Assembly: GCF_001021555.1 (NCBI RefSeq)
Contig: NZ_LDCP01000001.1
Coordinates: 682,001-746,000 of the forward strand
DNA from: Aurantiacibacter marinus
Lineage (GTDB): Bacteria; Pseudomonadota; Alphaproteobacteria; Sphingomonadales; Sphingomonadaceae
DNA length: 64,000 bases
Direction: 5' to 3'
In this document: in pieces, positions 8,750 through 17,024 of the stretch
How positions within the stretch are numbered: position 1 is the stretch's first letter
Layout of the letters: every line of letters begins with the position of its first letter
The notes under the pieces: model-generated
Told to the model about the DNA's origin: nothing
Database searches by the model: none
Seen by the model: only the letters and a program-made list of their open reading frames with translations
Made by a program: the position numbers and the translations under genes

Positions 8750-8826
8750 GCAACCTCAACGTGCGGATTTTTCAAATCGAAAATGACGTAGGGGTAAGGT
8801 TATCCTAACCATTCGGAATGTAAAAC

Positions 8827-9138
8827 ATGGCTATGGCAAAGCGGGTGAACAAACGGTTCTTGAACCATCACGGGTATGGCGAAGTGCGAGTATCGCGCTA
8901 TTTCGCGCTGTATCTGGCGCAGGTCGTTTGGTTCACGCTCGGCATTTATCTGTATTCCGGCGCCTACTGGCCTTCCAGCTGCCAGCCGCAGAACCTGCTG
9001 GAAATCTATGGCTGTTCGGCCCGCTTGCCCTCTGACGGCGGCGGCTGGAGAGAGGCGGCATTGCTGACCTGGCTGTGGGCAACGCCGCTCTTGGTCGCGC
9101 TGGAAATTTCGCGCCGCATGAGCAAGGGCGAGGACTAG
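8827..9138 (+). CDS. Membrane protein with two helices, unknown
   Basis: This 103-residue protein has hydrophobic stretches at about 27-45 (FALYLAQVVWFTLGIYLY) and 77-93 (ALLTWLWATPLLVALEI). A loop between them carries two cysteines (SSCQPQ and YGCSAR) that could form a disulfide in the periplasm. The N-terminus is basic. No family is recognised. A second ATG two codons in is an alternative start. It is the last gene before nrdB, separated by 151 bases. Confidence 0.65.
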   Translation: MAMAKRVNKRFLNHHGYGEVRVSRYFALYLAQVVWFTLGIYLYSGAYWPSSCQPQNLLEIYGCSARLPSDGGGWREAALLTWLWATPLLVALEISRRMSKGED

Positions 9139-9289
9139 TCCTGCCTGCCCGCCGGAGGGATTCCGTGCGCGCTGGATAAGTCCGGCAAAACTTCTTTGAA
9201 TTATCCCCCGACCTAAGTCCCCTATTGCTATCGAATCGGTGATATGATTCTCTATATAGGAAGTTCGCACCTATACCCGGAGATACCAG

Positions 9290-10348
9290 ATGTCGTTGCT
9301 CGAAGCCCGTAAGACCTACAAGCCCTTTGAATATCCGTGGGCTTACGAGTTCTGGAAACGGCAGCAGCAGGTGCACTGGATGCCGGAAGAAGTGCCCTTG
9401 GGCGAAGACTGCCGCGACTGGGCGCAGAACCTCACGGATCATGAGCGGAACCTGCTCACGCAGATCTTCCGTTTCTTCACCCAGGCCGATATCGAGGTGC
9501 AGGATTGCTACCACGAGAAATACGGTACGGTGTTCAAGCCGGTTGAGGTCAAGATGATGCTCGCCGCGTTCTCCAACATGGAAACGGTGCACATCGCCGC
9601 CTATTCCCACCTGCTCGACACCATCGGCATGCCCGAAAGCGAATACGGCATGTTCCTCGAATATGAGGAGATGAAGGACAAGCACGATTACCTGCAGGAA
9701 TTCGGCGTCGATACGGACGAAGATATCGCCCGCACGCTCGCCATGTTCGGCGGATTTACCGAAGGGCTGCAACTGTTCGCCAGCTTTGCGATGCTGATGA
9801 ACTTCCCGCGCTTCAACAAGATGAAGGGCATGGGGCAGATCGTCAGCTGGTCGGTGCGCGATGAAAGCCTGCACTGCGAAGGCATCACCCGCCTGTTCCA
9901 CGCCTTCTGCGCAGAACGCGATTGCCTGACCAAATCCGTGAAGGAAGACATCATGGACATGTGCCAGAAAACGGTGCGGCTGGAAGATGCCTTCATCGAT
10001 CTGGCGTTCGAACAAGGCCCCGTCCCCGGTATGACGGCGAAGGAAATCAAGAAGTACATCCGTTATATCGCGGACTGGCGGCTTTCGCAGCTTGGCCTGC
10101 CGAGCATCTACATGGTCGAAGACCACCCGCTGCCATGGCTCGCCCCGCTGCTGAACGGTGTGGAGCACGCCAACTTCTTCGAAACCCGCGCCACGGAATA
10201 TTCAAAGGCCGCGACCACCGGCAATTGGAACGACGTGTGGGGCAATTTCGACAAGCGCCGCAAAGCCAGCGCCGCGAACGAGGAAGAGGCCGTGGATGAT
10301 GGTCCGGACATGTTCGGCAACAGCGCCGGGAGCGTTGCTGCGGAGTAG
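9290..10348 (+). CDS. nrdB: Ribonucleoside-diphosphate reductase, beta (radical) subunit
   Basis: NrdB carries the dinuclear metal-tyrosyl radical cofactor that starts catalysis in NrdA. The key residues are visible: E98 and H101 in METVH, the radical tyrosine Y105 in HIAAYSHLL, and later ligands in GFTEGLQ and RDESLHCEG. Length 352 is typical. The C-terminus is acidic and Gly/Ala-rich, the region that normally docks into NrdA. A GGAG lies upstream of the ATG. It is separated from nrdA by 2.8 kb, so it probably has its own promoter in 9139-9289. Confidence 0.96.
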   Translation: MSLLEARKTYKPFEYPWAYEFWKRQQQVHWMPEEVPLGEDCRDWAQNLTDHERNLLTQIFRFFTQADIEVQDCYHEKYGTVFKPVEVKMMLAAFSNMETVHIAAYSHLLDTIGMPESEYGMFLEYEEMKDKHDYLQEFGVDTDEDIARTLAMFGGFTEGLQLFASFAMLMNFPRFNKMKGMGQIVSWSVRDESLHCEGITRLFHAFCAERDCLTKSVKEDIMDMCQKTVRLEDAFIDLAFEQGPVPGMTAKEIKKYIRYIADWRLSQLGLPSIYMVEDHPLPWLAPLLNGVEHANFFETRATEYSKAATTGNWNDVWGNFDKRRKASAANEEEAVDDGPDMFGNSAGSVAAE

Positions 10349-10390
10349 GGGTTTGGGGGCGACTGGCGCTTGCCCGGCAGAGCTATCTAA

Positions 10391-11029
10391 TCAATCACAC
10401 CACCCCGGCCCCGCCGCTCGGTAGCGCACGGCCAGTCCTTGCTCTATCAGCCGGTCAGCAATCGGTTCACCTTCACGGGTGATGCGGCGAAGTAAGCGTT
10501 CGTAAACGTCGCGATTCGGCTCAAATCCGTCGCGGGTGAGCGAGAAGGGACCTTCGTTGAGAATATCGCGCAAGGCATAGGTGGCGCGCTCGCCGATCTC
10601 GGCTTCGCGGGGGCATCCCGGCGAGGAGACTTCGGCTGCGTCGATATCCAGCAGGCGGATTTTCTCGCCGCGATACCAGATCGTGTCGCCATCCACGACG
10701 CAGGTATAGCGCACAGGCCCCGCGCAAAGCTGGAACCATGCGGCCTCCGGGTCCGTCGCCGTTGGGTGGGGTGTCCGGGTCAGGAAATCCCAATGCGCCA
10801 CCGTTCCGCCGCGAAACGATCCCGCAACTACAACGACAAGAACCAGCGCGATCAAAATGCGCAGCCGCCAACGCACTATCGCCCGCCAAATGCGCTTTAA
10901 TAGTTTCGGGCCACCACCGGGCGGGGGATTGGCAATACGCCGCAGGGGAACAGCCCGGAACGGCTTCCGAAATTGAACCACATTGGATTTGCGCCGTCCC
11001 ATGCTGCGCATGATTTCACGATTATGCAC
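10391..11029 (-). CDS. Thermonuclease-fold (SNase-like) membrane-anchored protein
   Basis: This 212-residue protein has a basic N-terminus, one membrane helix at about residues 53-70 (WRLRILIALVLVVVVAG), and a C-terminal staphylococcal-nuclease domain. The domain shows VVDGDTIWYRGEKIRLLDIDAAE-like core residues: the Asp pair, Arg of IRLLDID, the Glu of AAE and a later Arg in YERLLRRI, matching the calcium and catalytic positions of the family. It is probably an inner-membrane protein with the nuclease domain outside the cytoplasm. A paralogue lies at 15318-15770. It is convergent with nrdB. Confidence 0.82.
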   Translation of the reverse strand: MHNREIMRSMGRRKSNVVQFRKPFRAVPLRRIANPPPGGGPKLLKRIWRAIVRWRLRILIALVLVVVVAGSFRGGTVAHWDFLTRTPHPTATDPEAAWFQLCAGPVRYTCVVDGDTIWYRGEKIRLLDIDAAEVSSPGCPREAEIGERATYALRDILNEGPFSLTRDGFEPNRDVYERLLRRITREGEPIADRLIEQGLAVRYRAAGPGWCD

Positions 11030-11130
11030 GGCGTAGCAAGGTCTGGCGCATCAATTTGACCCACATCAAAGCCCGCACGCTCACACCGCGCTAAACCCCT
11101 TCCCAAGCACCAACAGGAAGGACCTCCCCC

Positions 11131-11385
11131 ATGTCACAGCATACGCCCAACGAACTCACCGAAGTCTTCAAGCGTGACCGTGATCTGCTCACCCGGCTCA
11201 AGGCCGGGGATGCGCATTATGTGCGGCTTGCGGACGAGTATCATGAGGTCAACCGGCAGGTGCACCGCATCGAGGCCGAGACAGAGGCGGCGAGTGATGA
11301 GCGGATGGAGGGGCTGAAGCGGCAGCGGCTTGGCCTGCTCGATGAAATTACCGCGATTGTCACCCAGGCGCGCGGAGCGGCATAG
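11131..11385 (+). CDS. YdcH/DUF465 family protein
   Basis: This is an 84-residue, almost entirely helical, charged protein. The DUF465 pattern is visible (LTRLKAGDAHYVRLADEYHEVNRQVHRIE, followed by a segment with LKRQRLGLLDEI). Its biochemical role is unknown; a coiled coil is likely. A strong AGGAAGGA precedes the ATG. A second shorter DUF465-like protein is encoded at 11805. Confidence 0.85.
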   Translation: MSQHTPNELTEVFKRDRDLLTRLKAGDAHYVRLADEYHEVNRQVHRIEAETEAASDERMEGLKRQRLGLLDEITAIVTQARGAA

Positions 11386-11804
11386 CGTCCCGCGCGCGGC
11401 GCTTTCCTACAGGGGCGGGCGCGGTCCATCACGCATCCGTGTTGTATCCACCCCCCTCATCCCGCGACATACCAACATCGCCGCGCACAGTGTCACCCTG
11501 TCGCCGCGCCCCTGTAACCCGCACAAAACCGCGATTTATGGCCCGATTTCACAGGGTGACAGGGTGTAACCTTTGTCACCCGAATGCGAAAAAATTGGCG
11601 AAAAACACGATTTCGCTTGGAACCAGACCGATTTGGTCGCATTTGGATACTTGCGGACCGGGCCCCTCTGGCGCGCGCCTTCATGGCGCTCGTGATGTCG
11701 GACCGCATCGGACAGCCGATGCGAGTTTGAGGGATGGTTCTGCCTTCCACAACAACACAATCCGGCTGACCGATCACCCTTCAACCCGTTTTGGGAGAAT
11801 TAGG
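11386..11804. other. Intergenic region between two DUF465 genes
   Basis: No convincing gene lies in these 419 bases; open frames here have no family character. The main structure is an 11-bp inverted repeat (reported separately) inside a stretch rich in CAGGGTGACAGGGTG-type motifs. Further on, GGGTG and CACCC (about 11562-11581) could extend the pairing. A promoter for the 11805 gene is expected in the right half but no clear -35/-10 is visible. Confidence 0.5.
11491..11561. repeat. Inverted repeat TGTCACCCTGT ... ACAGGGTGACA
   Basis: TGTCACCCTGT at 11491-11501 and its exact complement ACAGGGTGACA at 11551-11561 form an 11-bp perfect inverted repeat with a 49-base spacer. The right arm runs into a second partial copy (AGGGTGT). 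It may be a pair of operator sites or a long stem-loop. Confidence 0.75.
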
Positions 11805-11996
11805 ATGACGGCCCGTTTGTTTAGATTGACAGAGCTTCACCAGAGGCTCGATGAAAGGCTGCGTTATGAAATGCGCAGGCTTACTCCGGACCAGTTCCGT
11901 TTGATGGAACTGAAACGCCGCAAGCTGCGCGTGAAGGACCTGCTGGCCCGCGCGGCCCGCCGGCCAATGCGTTTCAACCAGCTGTCACGCGGCTGA
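11805..11996 (+). CDS. Short YdcH/DUF465-like protein
   Basis: This is a 63-residue, highly basic helical protein. The segment FRLTELHQRLDERLRYEM followed by RLMELKRRKLRVKDLL has the DUF465 two-helix pattern, and it appears paralogous to the gene at 11131. GGGAG and TAGG occur just before the ATG. The function is unknown. Its strong positive charge, with at least 14 arginines, suggests a nucleic acid or acidic-protein partner, which is inference. Confidence 0.72.
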   Translation: MTARLFRLTELHQRLDERLRYEMRRLTPDQFRLMELKRRKLRVKDLLARAARRPMRFNQLSRG

Positions 11997-12099
11997 ACTT
12001 GCAGCTGAATCTACAGCTGAACTTAGAAGGGCGGGCAGGGCGCATAAAATCCGCGGTCCTGCCTGCCAATTACCATTTTCCCCGGGGGGCACATTTGAC

Positions 12100-13308
12100 A
12101 TGCTTAGTACCGTTCAACCCATGATGCAGGACTTCCTGAAGAAGGAAAGCGCCGGTGGCATCGTGCTGATGGTTGCCGCCGCGCTGGCGCTGGTGATTGC
12201 CAATTCCGCCGCGGCCTCCACCTATTTCGGTGTGCTGGCTGTTCCCGTTATCGCCGGATTTGGCGATGCGGTGATAAACAAGCCGCTGCTGTTGTGGATC
12301 AACGATGGCCTGATGGCGATCTTCTTCTTCCTCGTCGGGCTGGAAGTGAAGCGTGAAGCATTGGTCGGCCAGCTGAACAGTTGGAACAAGGCCAGCCTGC
12401 CGCTGATGGCGGCGATTGGCGGCATGGCCTTGCCCGCGATTGTGTTCCTCTCGATCAATTCAGGTTCGCCGGAAAACATGAACGGCTGGGCCATTCCTGC
12501 CGCGACCGATATTGCCTTTGCACTGGGCGTGCTTGCCCTGCTGGGGCCGCGTGTTCCTGTTGCCTTGAAGGCATTGCTTCTGGCTGTCGCCGTGATCGAC
12601 GATATCGGCGCGATCACGATCATCGCGATCTTCTACACCGCTGAAACCGATCTCGGGATGCTGCTGGGCGGCGCTGTGACCTTGGCTGTGCTGGCTGCAT
12701 TTGGCCGGGCCAAGGTCGGCTCCAGCATTCCCTATGTGATCCTTGGCGTGGTGCTGTGGGTGTTCGTCCTGAAATCCGGTGTGCACGCGACGCTGGCCGG
12801 TGTGGCGGCGGCCATGTGTGTGCCGATTGCATCGCGTGATGGCGGCCAGCCGCTGGAGCGGATGGAGCACGCGCTGCATCCGTATATCGCCTTCCTGATC
12901 ATCCCGATTTTCGGCTTTGCCAATGCCGGTGTGTCCCTGACCGGAGTGGGCTTTGACACGCTGCTGTCCCCGCTTCCGCTGGGCATCGCGCTGGGCCTGT
13001 TGATCGGTAAGCAGCTGGGCATTCTGGGCTTTGCATGGATCGCGGTGAAAACCGGCATGGCAAGCCTGCCGGACAATGTCAGCTGGAAGCAGATACACGC
13101 CTTGTCACTACTGGCGGCTATCGGCTTCACCATGAGCCTGTTTATCGGCAACCTCGCCTTCGCCGATCCGGCGCAGGTGGATGCGGTGAAGATCGGCGTG
13201 CTGTCAGGCTCTCTGGTGGCGGCGGTGGCGGGTTACCTGCTGCTGCGGGCCACGCTGCCTGCCGGTGATGCGGATGCTGAGGCAGTAGAGGTTAAGGCCG
13301 CCGCGTGA
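12100..13308 (+). CDS. nhaA: Na+/H+ antiporter NhaA
   Basis: NhaA exchanges cytoplasmic Na+ for periplasmic protons and supports pH and sodium homeostasis, fitting a marine lifestyle. The protein has about 12 hydrophobic segments and the conserved ion-binding Asp pair D167-D168 in VAVIDDIGA, together with the family stretches FFFLVGLEVKRE and IPAATDIAFALGVLALLG. Its 402 residues are typical. The start at 12100 has only a distant G-rich stretch upstream, and Met8 is an alternative. The C-terminal tail is acidic. Confidence 0.96.
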   Translation: MLSTVQPMMQDFLKKESAGGIVLMVAAALALVIANSAAASTYFGVLAVPVIAGFGDAVINKPLLLWINDGLMAIFFFLVGLEVKREALVGQLNSWNKASLPLMAAIGGMALPAIVFLSINSGSPENMNGWAIPAATDIAFALGVLALLGPRVPVALKALLLAVAVIDDIGAITIIAIFYTAETDLGMLLGGAVTLAVLAAFGRAKVGSSIPYVILGVVLWVFVLKSGVHATLAGVAAAMCVPIASRDGGQPLERMEHALHPYIAFLIIPIFGFANAGVSLTGVGFDTLLSPLPLGIALGLLIGKQLGILGFAWIAVKTGMASLPDNVSWKQIHALSLLAAIGFTMSLFIGNLAFADPAQVDAVKIGVLSGSLVAAVAGYLLLRATLPAGDADAEAVEVKAAA

Positions 13309-13333
13309 TCGCTTCTTACCAACCGCCTAAACT

Positions 13334-13984
13334 CTACCATCCCCAGGCCGGGGGCGGCGGCGTAATGTCGTCCCCGGCGTCGAATTCCACCCGGAACAGG
13401 CGCGTCGGATCATTCCGGCGCGTCAATTGGTAGGCGAAACGCGGGGCGCGGGCATCACCTGAACTGACTTCAACGCGCCAGACATTGGTAAGCGAAGCAT
13501 CCAGCCCTTCACGCTCGAACAGGGCGATGGAGTACGCATCGACCGGGAAATCCTGCACGCTGGCGGTGCCGGTAGACAGCGTATCGCCGCCATACTGCGT
13601 AACGGCATCTTCGCTGCCATCGGCGTGGCGGTGATCATGTTTCAGCCGCAGGCCGTCAGCGGTGCGGGTGATCAGCCAGGTGCGGCTGCGGTTCCAGCCG
13701 CCCGGTTCTGACGGGTCCTCGACATGAAAGGCGATCGCGATGCGGGTGCCGGAACATTCGGCCCAATGCGCCACCATCCGCTTGCCCGCCCAATCTGCAT
13801 CGCGCGGATCGGAGCTGGCAAGTTCGCCGGAATAGGCCCGGCCAACACCATTTGAGCCGCAATGGCTCTCCAGCGCATCCCAATACGCCTCCTGCGAGGC
13901 GGAAAGTGCGGGGATTTCCGGTGTGCTGACGCATGCAGATACGGACAGGACAAGGGCGGTTGCAATGAGTGTTTTTCTGATCAT
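13334..13984 (-). CDS. Lipoprotein, unknown
   Basis: This 216-residue protein starts with a lipoprotein signal, MIRKTLIATALVLSVSAC, with the lipid-attached cysteine at about residue 18. I chose ATG 13984 because it begins this signal; the longer frame adds an unlikely N-terminus. The mature part is mostly beta-rich and polar, with AYWDALESHCG near its start, and ends in a Pro/Trp-rich tail. I do not recognise the family. It is convergent with nhaA. Confidence 0.78.
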   Translation of the reverse strand: MIRKTLIATALVLSVSACVSTPEIPALSASQEAYWDALESHCGSNGVGRAYSGELASSDPRDADWAGKRMVAHWAECSGTRIAIAFHVEDPSEPGGWNRSRTWLITRTADGLRLKHDHRHADGSEDAVTQYGGDTLSTGTASVQDFPVDAYSIALFEREGLDASLTNVWRVEVSSGDARAPRFAYQLTRRNDPTRLFRVEFDAGDDITPPPPAWGW

Positions 13985-14102
13985 GCAAGCGCAATAGCAT
14001 GGGTTCGCCGTCCGCGGCCATGCTGCGTAACGCACCTGACTTGTGCCCGAATGTACAACAGGTTTACCCTGTGCAGGTTTCAAACCCATGATGGAGGATC
14101 AT

Positions 14103-14348
14103 ATGAAACGCACACTCACCCGCTTTGCTGCTGTTGCCACACTTGCCTTCGGGCTTGGTGCATGTGGAAGCGCTGAAGAAGAGACGGTTTATGAACCCGC
14201 GGTCGAAGATTTGTCGGGCGGTGAATTGCAAATGGCTGATCCTGATGCCGAAGGCGTTGCGGTAGAGCTACCCGAGACCGAAATGACCAACGTCCCGCCG
14301 GAGACCATGACGGAAGAAATGCCGGATGACAGCGAGGCTGCCGAGTAG
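14103..14348 (+). CDS. Small acidic lipoprotein
   Basis: This 81-residue protein has a strong lipoprotein signal (FGLGAC, acylation at about Cys20). The remainder is very acidic and low in complexity, rich in Glu, Thr, Pro and Met, and ends in DSEAAE. A strong GGAGGA precedes the ATG. The mature chain is probably disordered and tethered to an envelope membrane. Another small acidic lipoprotein follows directly and ends in a similar way. Confidence 0.78.
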   Translation: MKRTLTRFAAVATLAFGLGACGSAEEETVYEPAVEDLSGGELQMADPDAEGVAVELPETEMTNVPPETMTEEMPDDSEAAE

Positions 14349-14441
14349 CATCGTTCTGCGCGATTTATTTCAGGGTGCGGTAACTGGTCATCGAATTGGT
14401 GCGAATATCTTGGTTGGCACTGTTCAACCAAGGAGAAAGCC

Positions 14442-14717
14442 ATGCCTGAAATGAAATTGACCCAATTCCTGAAAGTAGCCGGCGGCCTCGCGCTTGCCGC
14501 GCCGGCCCTGTCTGCCTGCGGTGCCTGCAGCGCATGCTCGGCCTATTCCTGCTGTGCTGCAGCTGGCGGTTGCTGCGCTGCTGCGAAAGACGGCTGCTGT
14601 GCCGCAGCTGCCGAAGATGTGATGAGCGATGACGCGATGGCCGATGAAGCAATGGCTGAAGGCGATGCGATAGCGGAAGACGCAATGGCTGATGGCGAGA
14701 CCGAAGCTGCCGAGTAA
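14442..14717 (+). CDS. Cys-rich then acidic small lipoprotein
   Basis: This 91-residue protein has a signal peptide (FLKVAGGLALAAPALSAC) whose lipobox cysteine begins a cluster of nine cysteines within about 28 residues, in the pattern CGACSACSAYSCC, GGCC, DGCC with alanine spacers. The second half is made of short acidic repeats of the form (E/D)AMA(D/E). AAGGAG before the ATG supports translation. The Cys cluster could bind metal or form disulfides in the envelope; this is not established. It overlaps the next frame by 26 bases. Confidence 0.78.
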   Translation: MPEMKLTQFLKVAGGLALAAPALSACGACSACSAYSCCAAAGGCCAAAKDGCCAAAAEDVMSDDAMADEAMAEGDAIAEDAMADGETEAAE

Positions 14718-15321
14718 CAGCGATACCGCACTTGCCGAGCTGATAACGCTAAGCGAGACGATGGCGGGCGAGGGCAGGATGCTGATCGAACGCGTCCTGC
14801 CTCCGCCGCCAGAGGAATTTACCCAATGGGCGCATTATCCAAAGGGAGATGCGATCGACCCGGATAGCGGTGCGCGCTGGTTTTACCATGCACACCCTCC
14901 GGAACAGCGCGAGCCGAAAGAACACGGCCATTTTCATATGTTTCTGCCGTTGTCAGCCTTTGGCGGACTGGAACCGCTTGCCACGCCGGAAAAAGATGAC
15001 CCCGCCAAGGTCGTGCATGTCGCGGCGTTGTGCTTCGACACGGATGGTCTGCCAACGCACTGGATCGCGACCAATCAGTGGGTAACCGAGGAATTCATGT
15101 ATCCTGCCGAAGCGATCATCGCGCGACTTGATGGCCTGGATATGCCCCGCGCAGGCGAGGCAAAGGGCATCGCCTATCTCGGGAAATGGCTAACCTGCGC
15201 ATTGCGGGCCAGCCGCGACGATATCGAGGCACTGCTATTGCGGCGCGATGATGCCCTGGCCCAAACAACGCCGCGCGATCACGATGCAGAAATCCTCGCG
15301 AGCCTGCCCTTTCGGGTCTAG
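14692..15321 (+). CDS. Conserved protein of unknown function with HGHFH motif
   Basis: This 209-residue, probably cytoplasmic protein has no signal peptide. A conserved-looking core includes QWAHYPKGD, ARWFYHAHPP and EHGHFHMFLPL, a histidine cluster that could bind metal. ATG 14692 overlaps the Cys-rich gene, and ATG 14761 is an alternative, but the extra N-terminal helix fits the domain. The stop codon overlaps the stop of the convergent nuclease-like gene. Confidence 0.72.
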   Translation: MARPKLPSNSDTALAELITLSETMAGEGRMLIERVLPPPPEEFTQWAHYPKGDAIDPDSGARWFYHAHPPEQREPKEHGHFHMFLPLSAFGGLEPLATPEKDDPAKVVHVAALCFDTDGLPTHWIATNQWVTEEFMYPAEAIIARLDGLDMPRAGEAKGIAYLGKWLTCALRASRDDIEALLLRRDDALAQTTPRDHDAEILASLPFRV

Positions 15322-15770
15322 CACCAATCTGCCGCGCCCGCGCCCCAGCCGTTGCTGCGCGCCAGGCCCCGCGCGATCATGACATCGGCCAGATACTCTC
15401 CCTCGCGCCGTGCAGCGCGCAATTCCCTGCCATATTGGTCACGCGGCGGTTCTGCCCCTCCGTCAAGTTCGAACGGACCGCGATTAAGCCACTGCGTCAG
15501 CTCCTCCCGGGCGACCACGGCCAGCTGCCGTTCCGCCTGACAGGAACCGCGAAGTTCGGGCGTGTCAAAACCGGTCAGACGAATGCGGCGGTTCGTTATC
15601 CTGACCGTGTCACCATCAACCGTGCAGGCTGCGCTGCTGCGCTGATCACATTGTGTGAATTGGTTGCGGGCTTGCTCCCACCCAGCGGAGCTTTCCTTGT
15701 AATACGCAGCGAACACCGCGCCGCCCGCCAGCCCCAGCAATGCTAGCATCCAGCGCAGCTTGTCCCACAA
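15318..15770 (-). CDS. Thermonuclease-fold (SNase-like) protein, exported or anchored
   Basis: This 150-residue protein has an N-terminal hydrophobic helix (MLALLGLAGGAVFAAYY) acting as a signal or anchor. A small staphylococcal-nuclease domain follows: CTVDGDTVRITNRRIRLTGFDTPE, then an RDQYGRELRAA segment. The Asp, Arg and Glu positions expected for activity are present. It resembles the protein at 10391-11029, including a C-terminal W-C pair, so the two are probably paralogues. Confidence 0.82.
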   Translation of the reverse strand: MWDKLRWMLALLGLAGGAVFAAYYKESSAGWEQARNQFTQCDQRSSAACTVDGDTVRITNRRIRLTGFDTPELRGSCQAERQLAVVAREELTQWLNRGPFELDGGAEPPRDQYGRELRAARREGEYLADVMIARGLARSNGWGAGAADWC

Positions 15771-15851
15771 TCGGGAGAGCCTGCGGCGGCGCTGCCATGC
15801 AGCATCGAACCGAAGGGGCTTGCCTGGCGAAAATCTGGACCGGGCCAGCGA

Positions 15852-16625
15852 TCAATCCGCCAGCGGAAAGGGCGCGATGGGATGGAGATGTTTGAAGTTT
15901 TCGCTTTGCGGTTCATGACCTAGCTCGGGCCACTCCAGTGGCTCTACCGGCACATCCATGTCGGGCAAGCTATCGAGCAAGTGGCGGATCAATGTCAGGC
16001 GGCCATGTTTCTGATCATTGTAATCCACCACAGTCCAGGGCGCATGATCGGTATGGGTCGCAGCAAACATTGCTTCGCGCGCCTCTGTATATTCGGCAAA
16101 TCTGGTGCGCGCCTTGATATCGATGGGGGAAAGCTTCCAGCGTTTCAGCGGATCTTCCAGACGCTCTGCAAAGCGTTCTTCCTGAGCTTCCTGGCTGGCG
16201 CTCAGCCAGTATTTGAACAGTCGGATACCGTCATCCACCAGCAGTTTTTCAAAAGTGGGCACTTCGCGCAGGAATTTGCCCACCTGATCGTCAGAGGCAA
16301 ATCCCATGACCTTTTCCACACCTGCACGGTTGTACCAGCTGCGATCGAACAGCACGATTTCACCGGCAGCTGGCAAATGCTGCACGTAACGTTGGAAATA
16401 CCACTGCGTGCGCTCCGCATCGCTGGGTTTGGGCAAGGCCACTACGCGGCACTGGCGGGGATTGAGCCGTTCCGAGATGGCTTTGATTGTGCCGCCCTTG
16501 CCCGCTGTATCGCGGCCCTCCAGCAGCACGCAAATGCGTTCTCCGGTGGCCTTTGCCCAACGCGCCATGGCCACCAGTTCAAGCTCCAGCGGTTCGAGCA
16601 GTTCTTCATATTGATTGCGTTTCAT
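15852..16625 (-). CDS. ppk2: Polyphosphate kinase 2 family protein
   Basis: PPK2 enzymes transfer phosphate between polyphosphate and nucleotides, usually favouring NDP phosphorylation. The P-loop EGRDTAGKGGT lies at residues 36-46, the lid region includes PSDAERTQWYFQRYV, and Walker B is LFDRSWYNRAGVE. A single domain of 257 residues is usual for class I enzymes. Whether it prefers GDP or ADP cannot be read from the sequence. It lies 81 bases downstream of nothing on its own strand, so it is probably monocistronic. Confidence 0.93.
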   Translation of the reverse strand: MKRNQYEELLEPLELELVAMARWAKATGERICVLLEGRDTAGKGGTIKAISERLNPRQCRVVALPKPSDAERTQWYFQRYVQHLPAAGEIVLFDRSWYNRAGVEKVMGFASDDQVGKFLREVPTFEKLLVDDGIRLFKYWLSASQEAQEERFAERLEDPLKRWKLSPIDIKARTRFAEYTEAREAMFAATHTDHAPWTVVDYNDQKHGRLTLIRHLLDSLPDMDVPVEPLEWPELGHEPQSENFKHLHPIAPFPLAD

Positions 16626-16676
16626 GGCCGCTATCTTTGCCGCAAGTATGCTGCAAATGCCAGATGGCGCTGCTGC

Positions 16677-16919
16677 ATGCAGCCTTATGTCATGCGATTA
16701 GTTTGTGGTGATGCGCGGATTGCAGCGGCGATCATCCCCGCTGCGGCGTTCACCCTTCCGGCGCTCTATGCTGTCAAAGGGCAGTTGCGCGTTGCGGCGA
16801 TCCTTTGCGCGGCGCCCGCCGTGGTTTGTTTCATCACTATCGGTTGGCGCAGGCATGGGCTCTCTTTCCAAAACAGCACCCGTTCGGGCCAGAACAAGCG
16901 CATTTTAAATGCGCATTAA
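16677..16919 (+). CDS. Possible small membrane protein
   Basis: In the 399-base gap between ppk2 and argB an open frame of 80 codons from ATG 16677 (or ATG 16692) encodes two hydrophobic stretches (AAAIIPAAAFTLPALYAV and VAAILCAAPAVVCFITIGW) followed by a basic tail. No good ribosome-binding site is seen and no family is recognised. It may be a real small membrane gene or chance. Nothing else is visible in the gap. Confidence 0.35.
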   Translation: MQPYVMRLVCGDARIAAAIIPAAAFTLPALYAVKGQLRVAAILCAAPAVVCFITIGWRRHGLSFQNSTRSGQNKRILNAH

Positions 16920-17024
16920 CTGCAAAAATGTCTGATCTTCATTATTTTTCGATTAAGTTGCCCCCAAATCGCCGCGTTCGGAAATACTGGCCCTTCGCGT
17001 GCTTGCACCTTATTGGCCTGTTTC

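Noticed and set aside
8063-8791. Long plus-strand open frame opposite the arylamine N-acetyltransferase
   Set aside because: It is the complement of a well-supported enzyme with a full catalytic triad; its own product is His/Arg/Gln-rich shadow sequence.
9180-9260. TTATCCCCC before nrdB as a possible DnaA box
   Set aside because: It differs from TTATCCACA at two positions and stands alone, so it is not better than chance.
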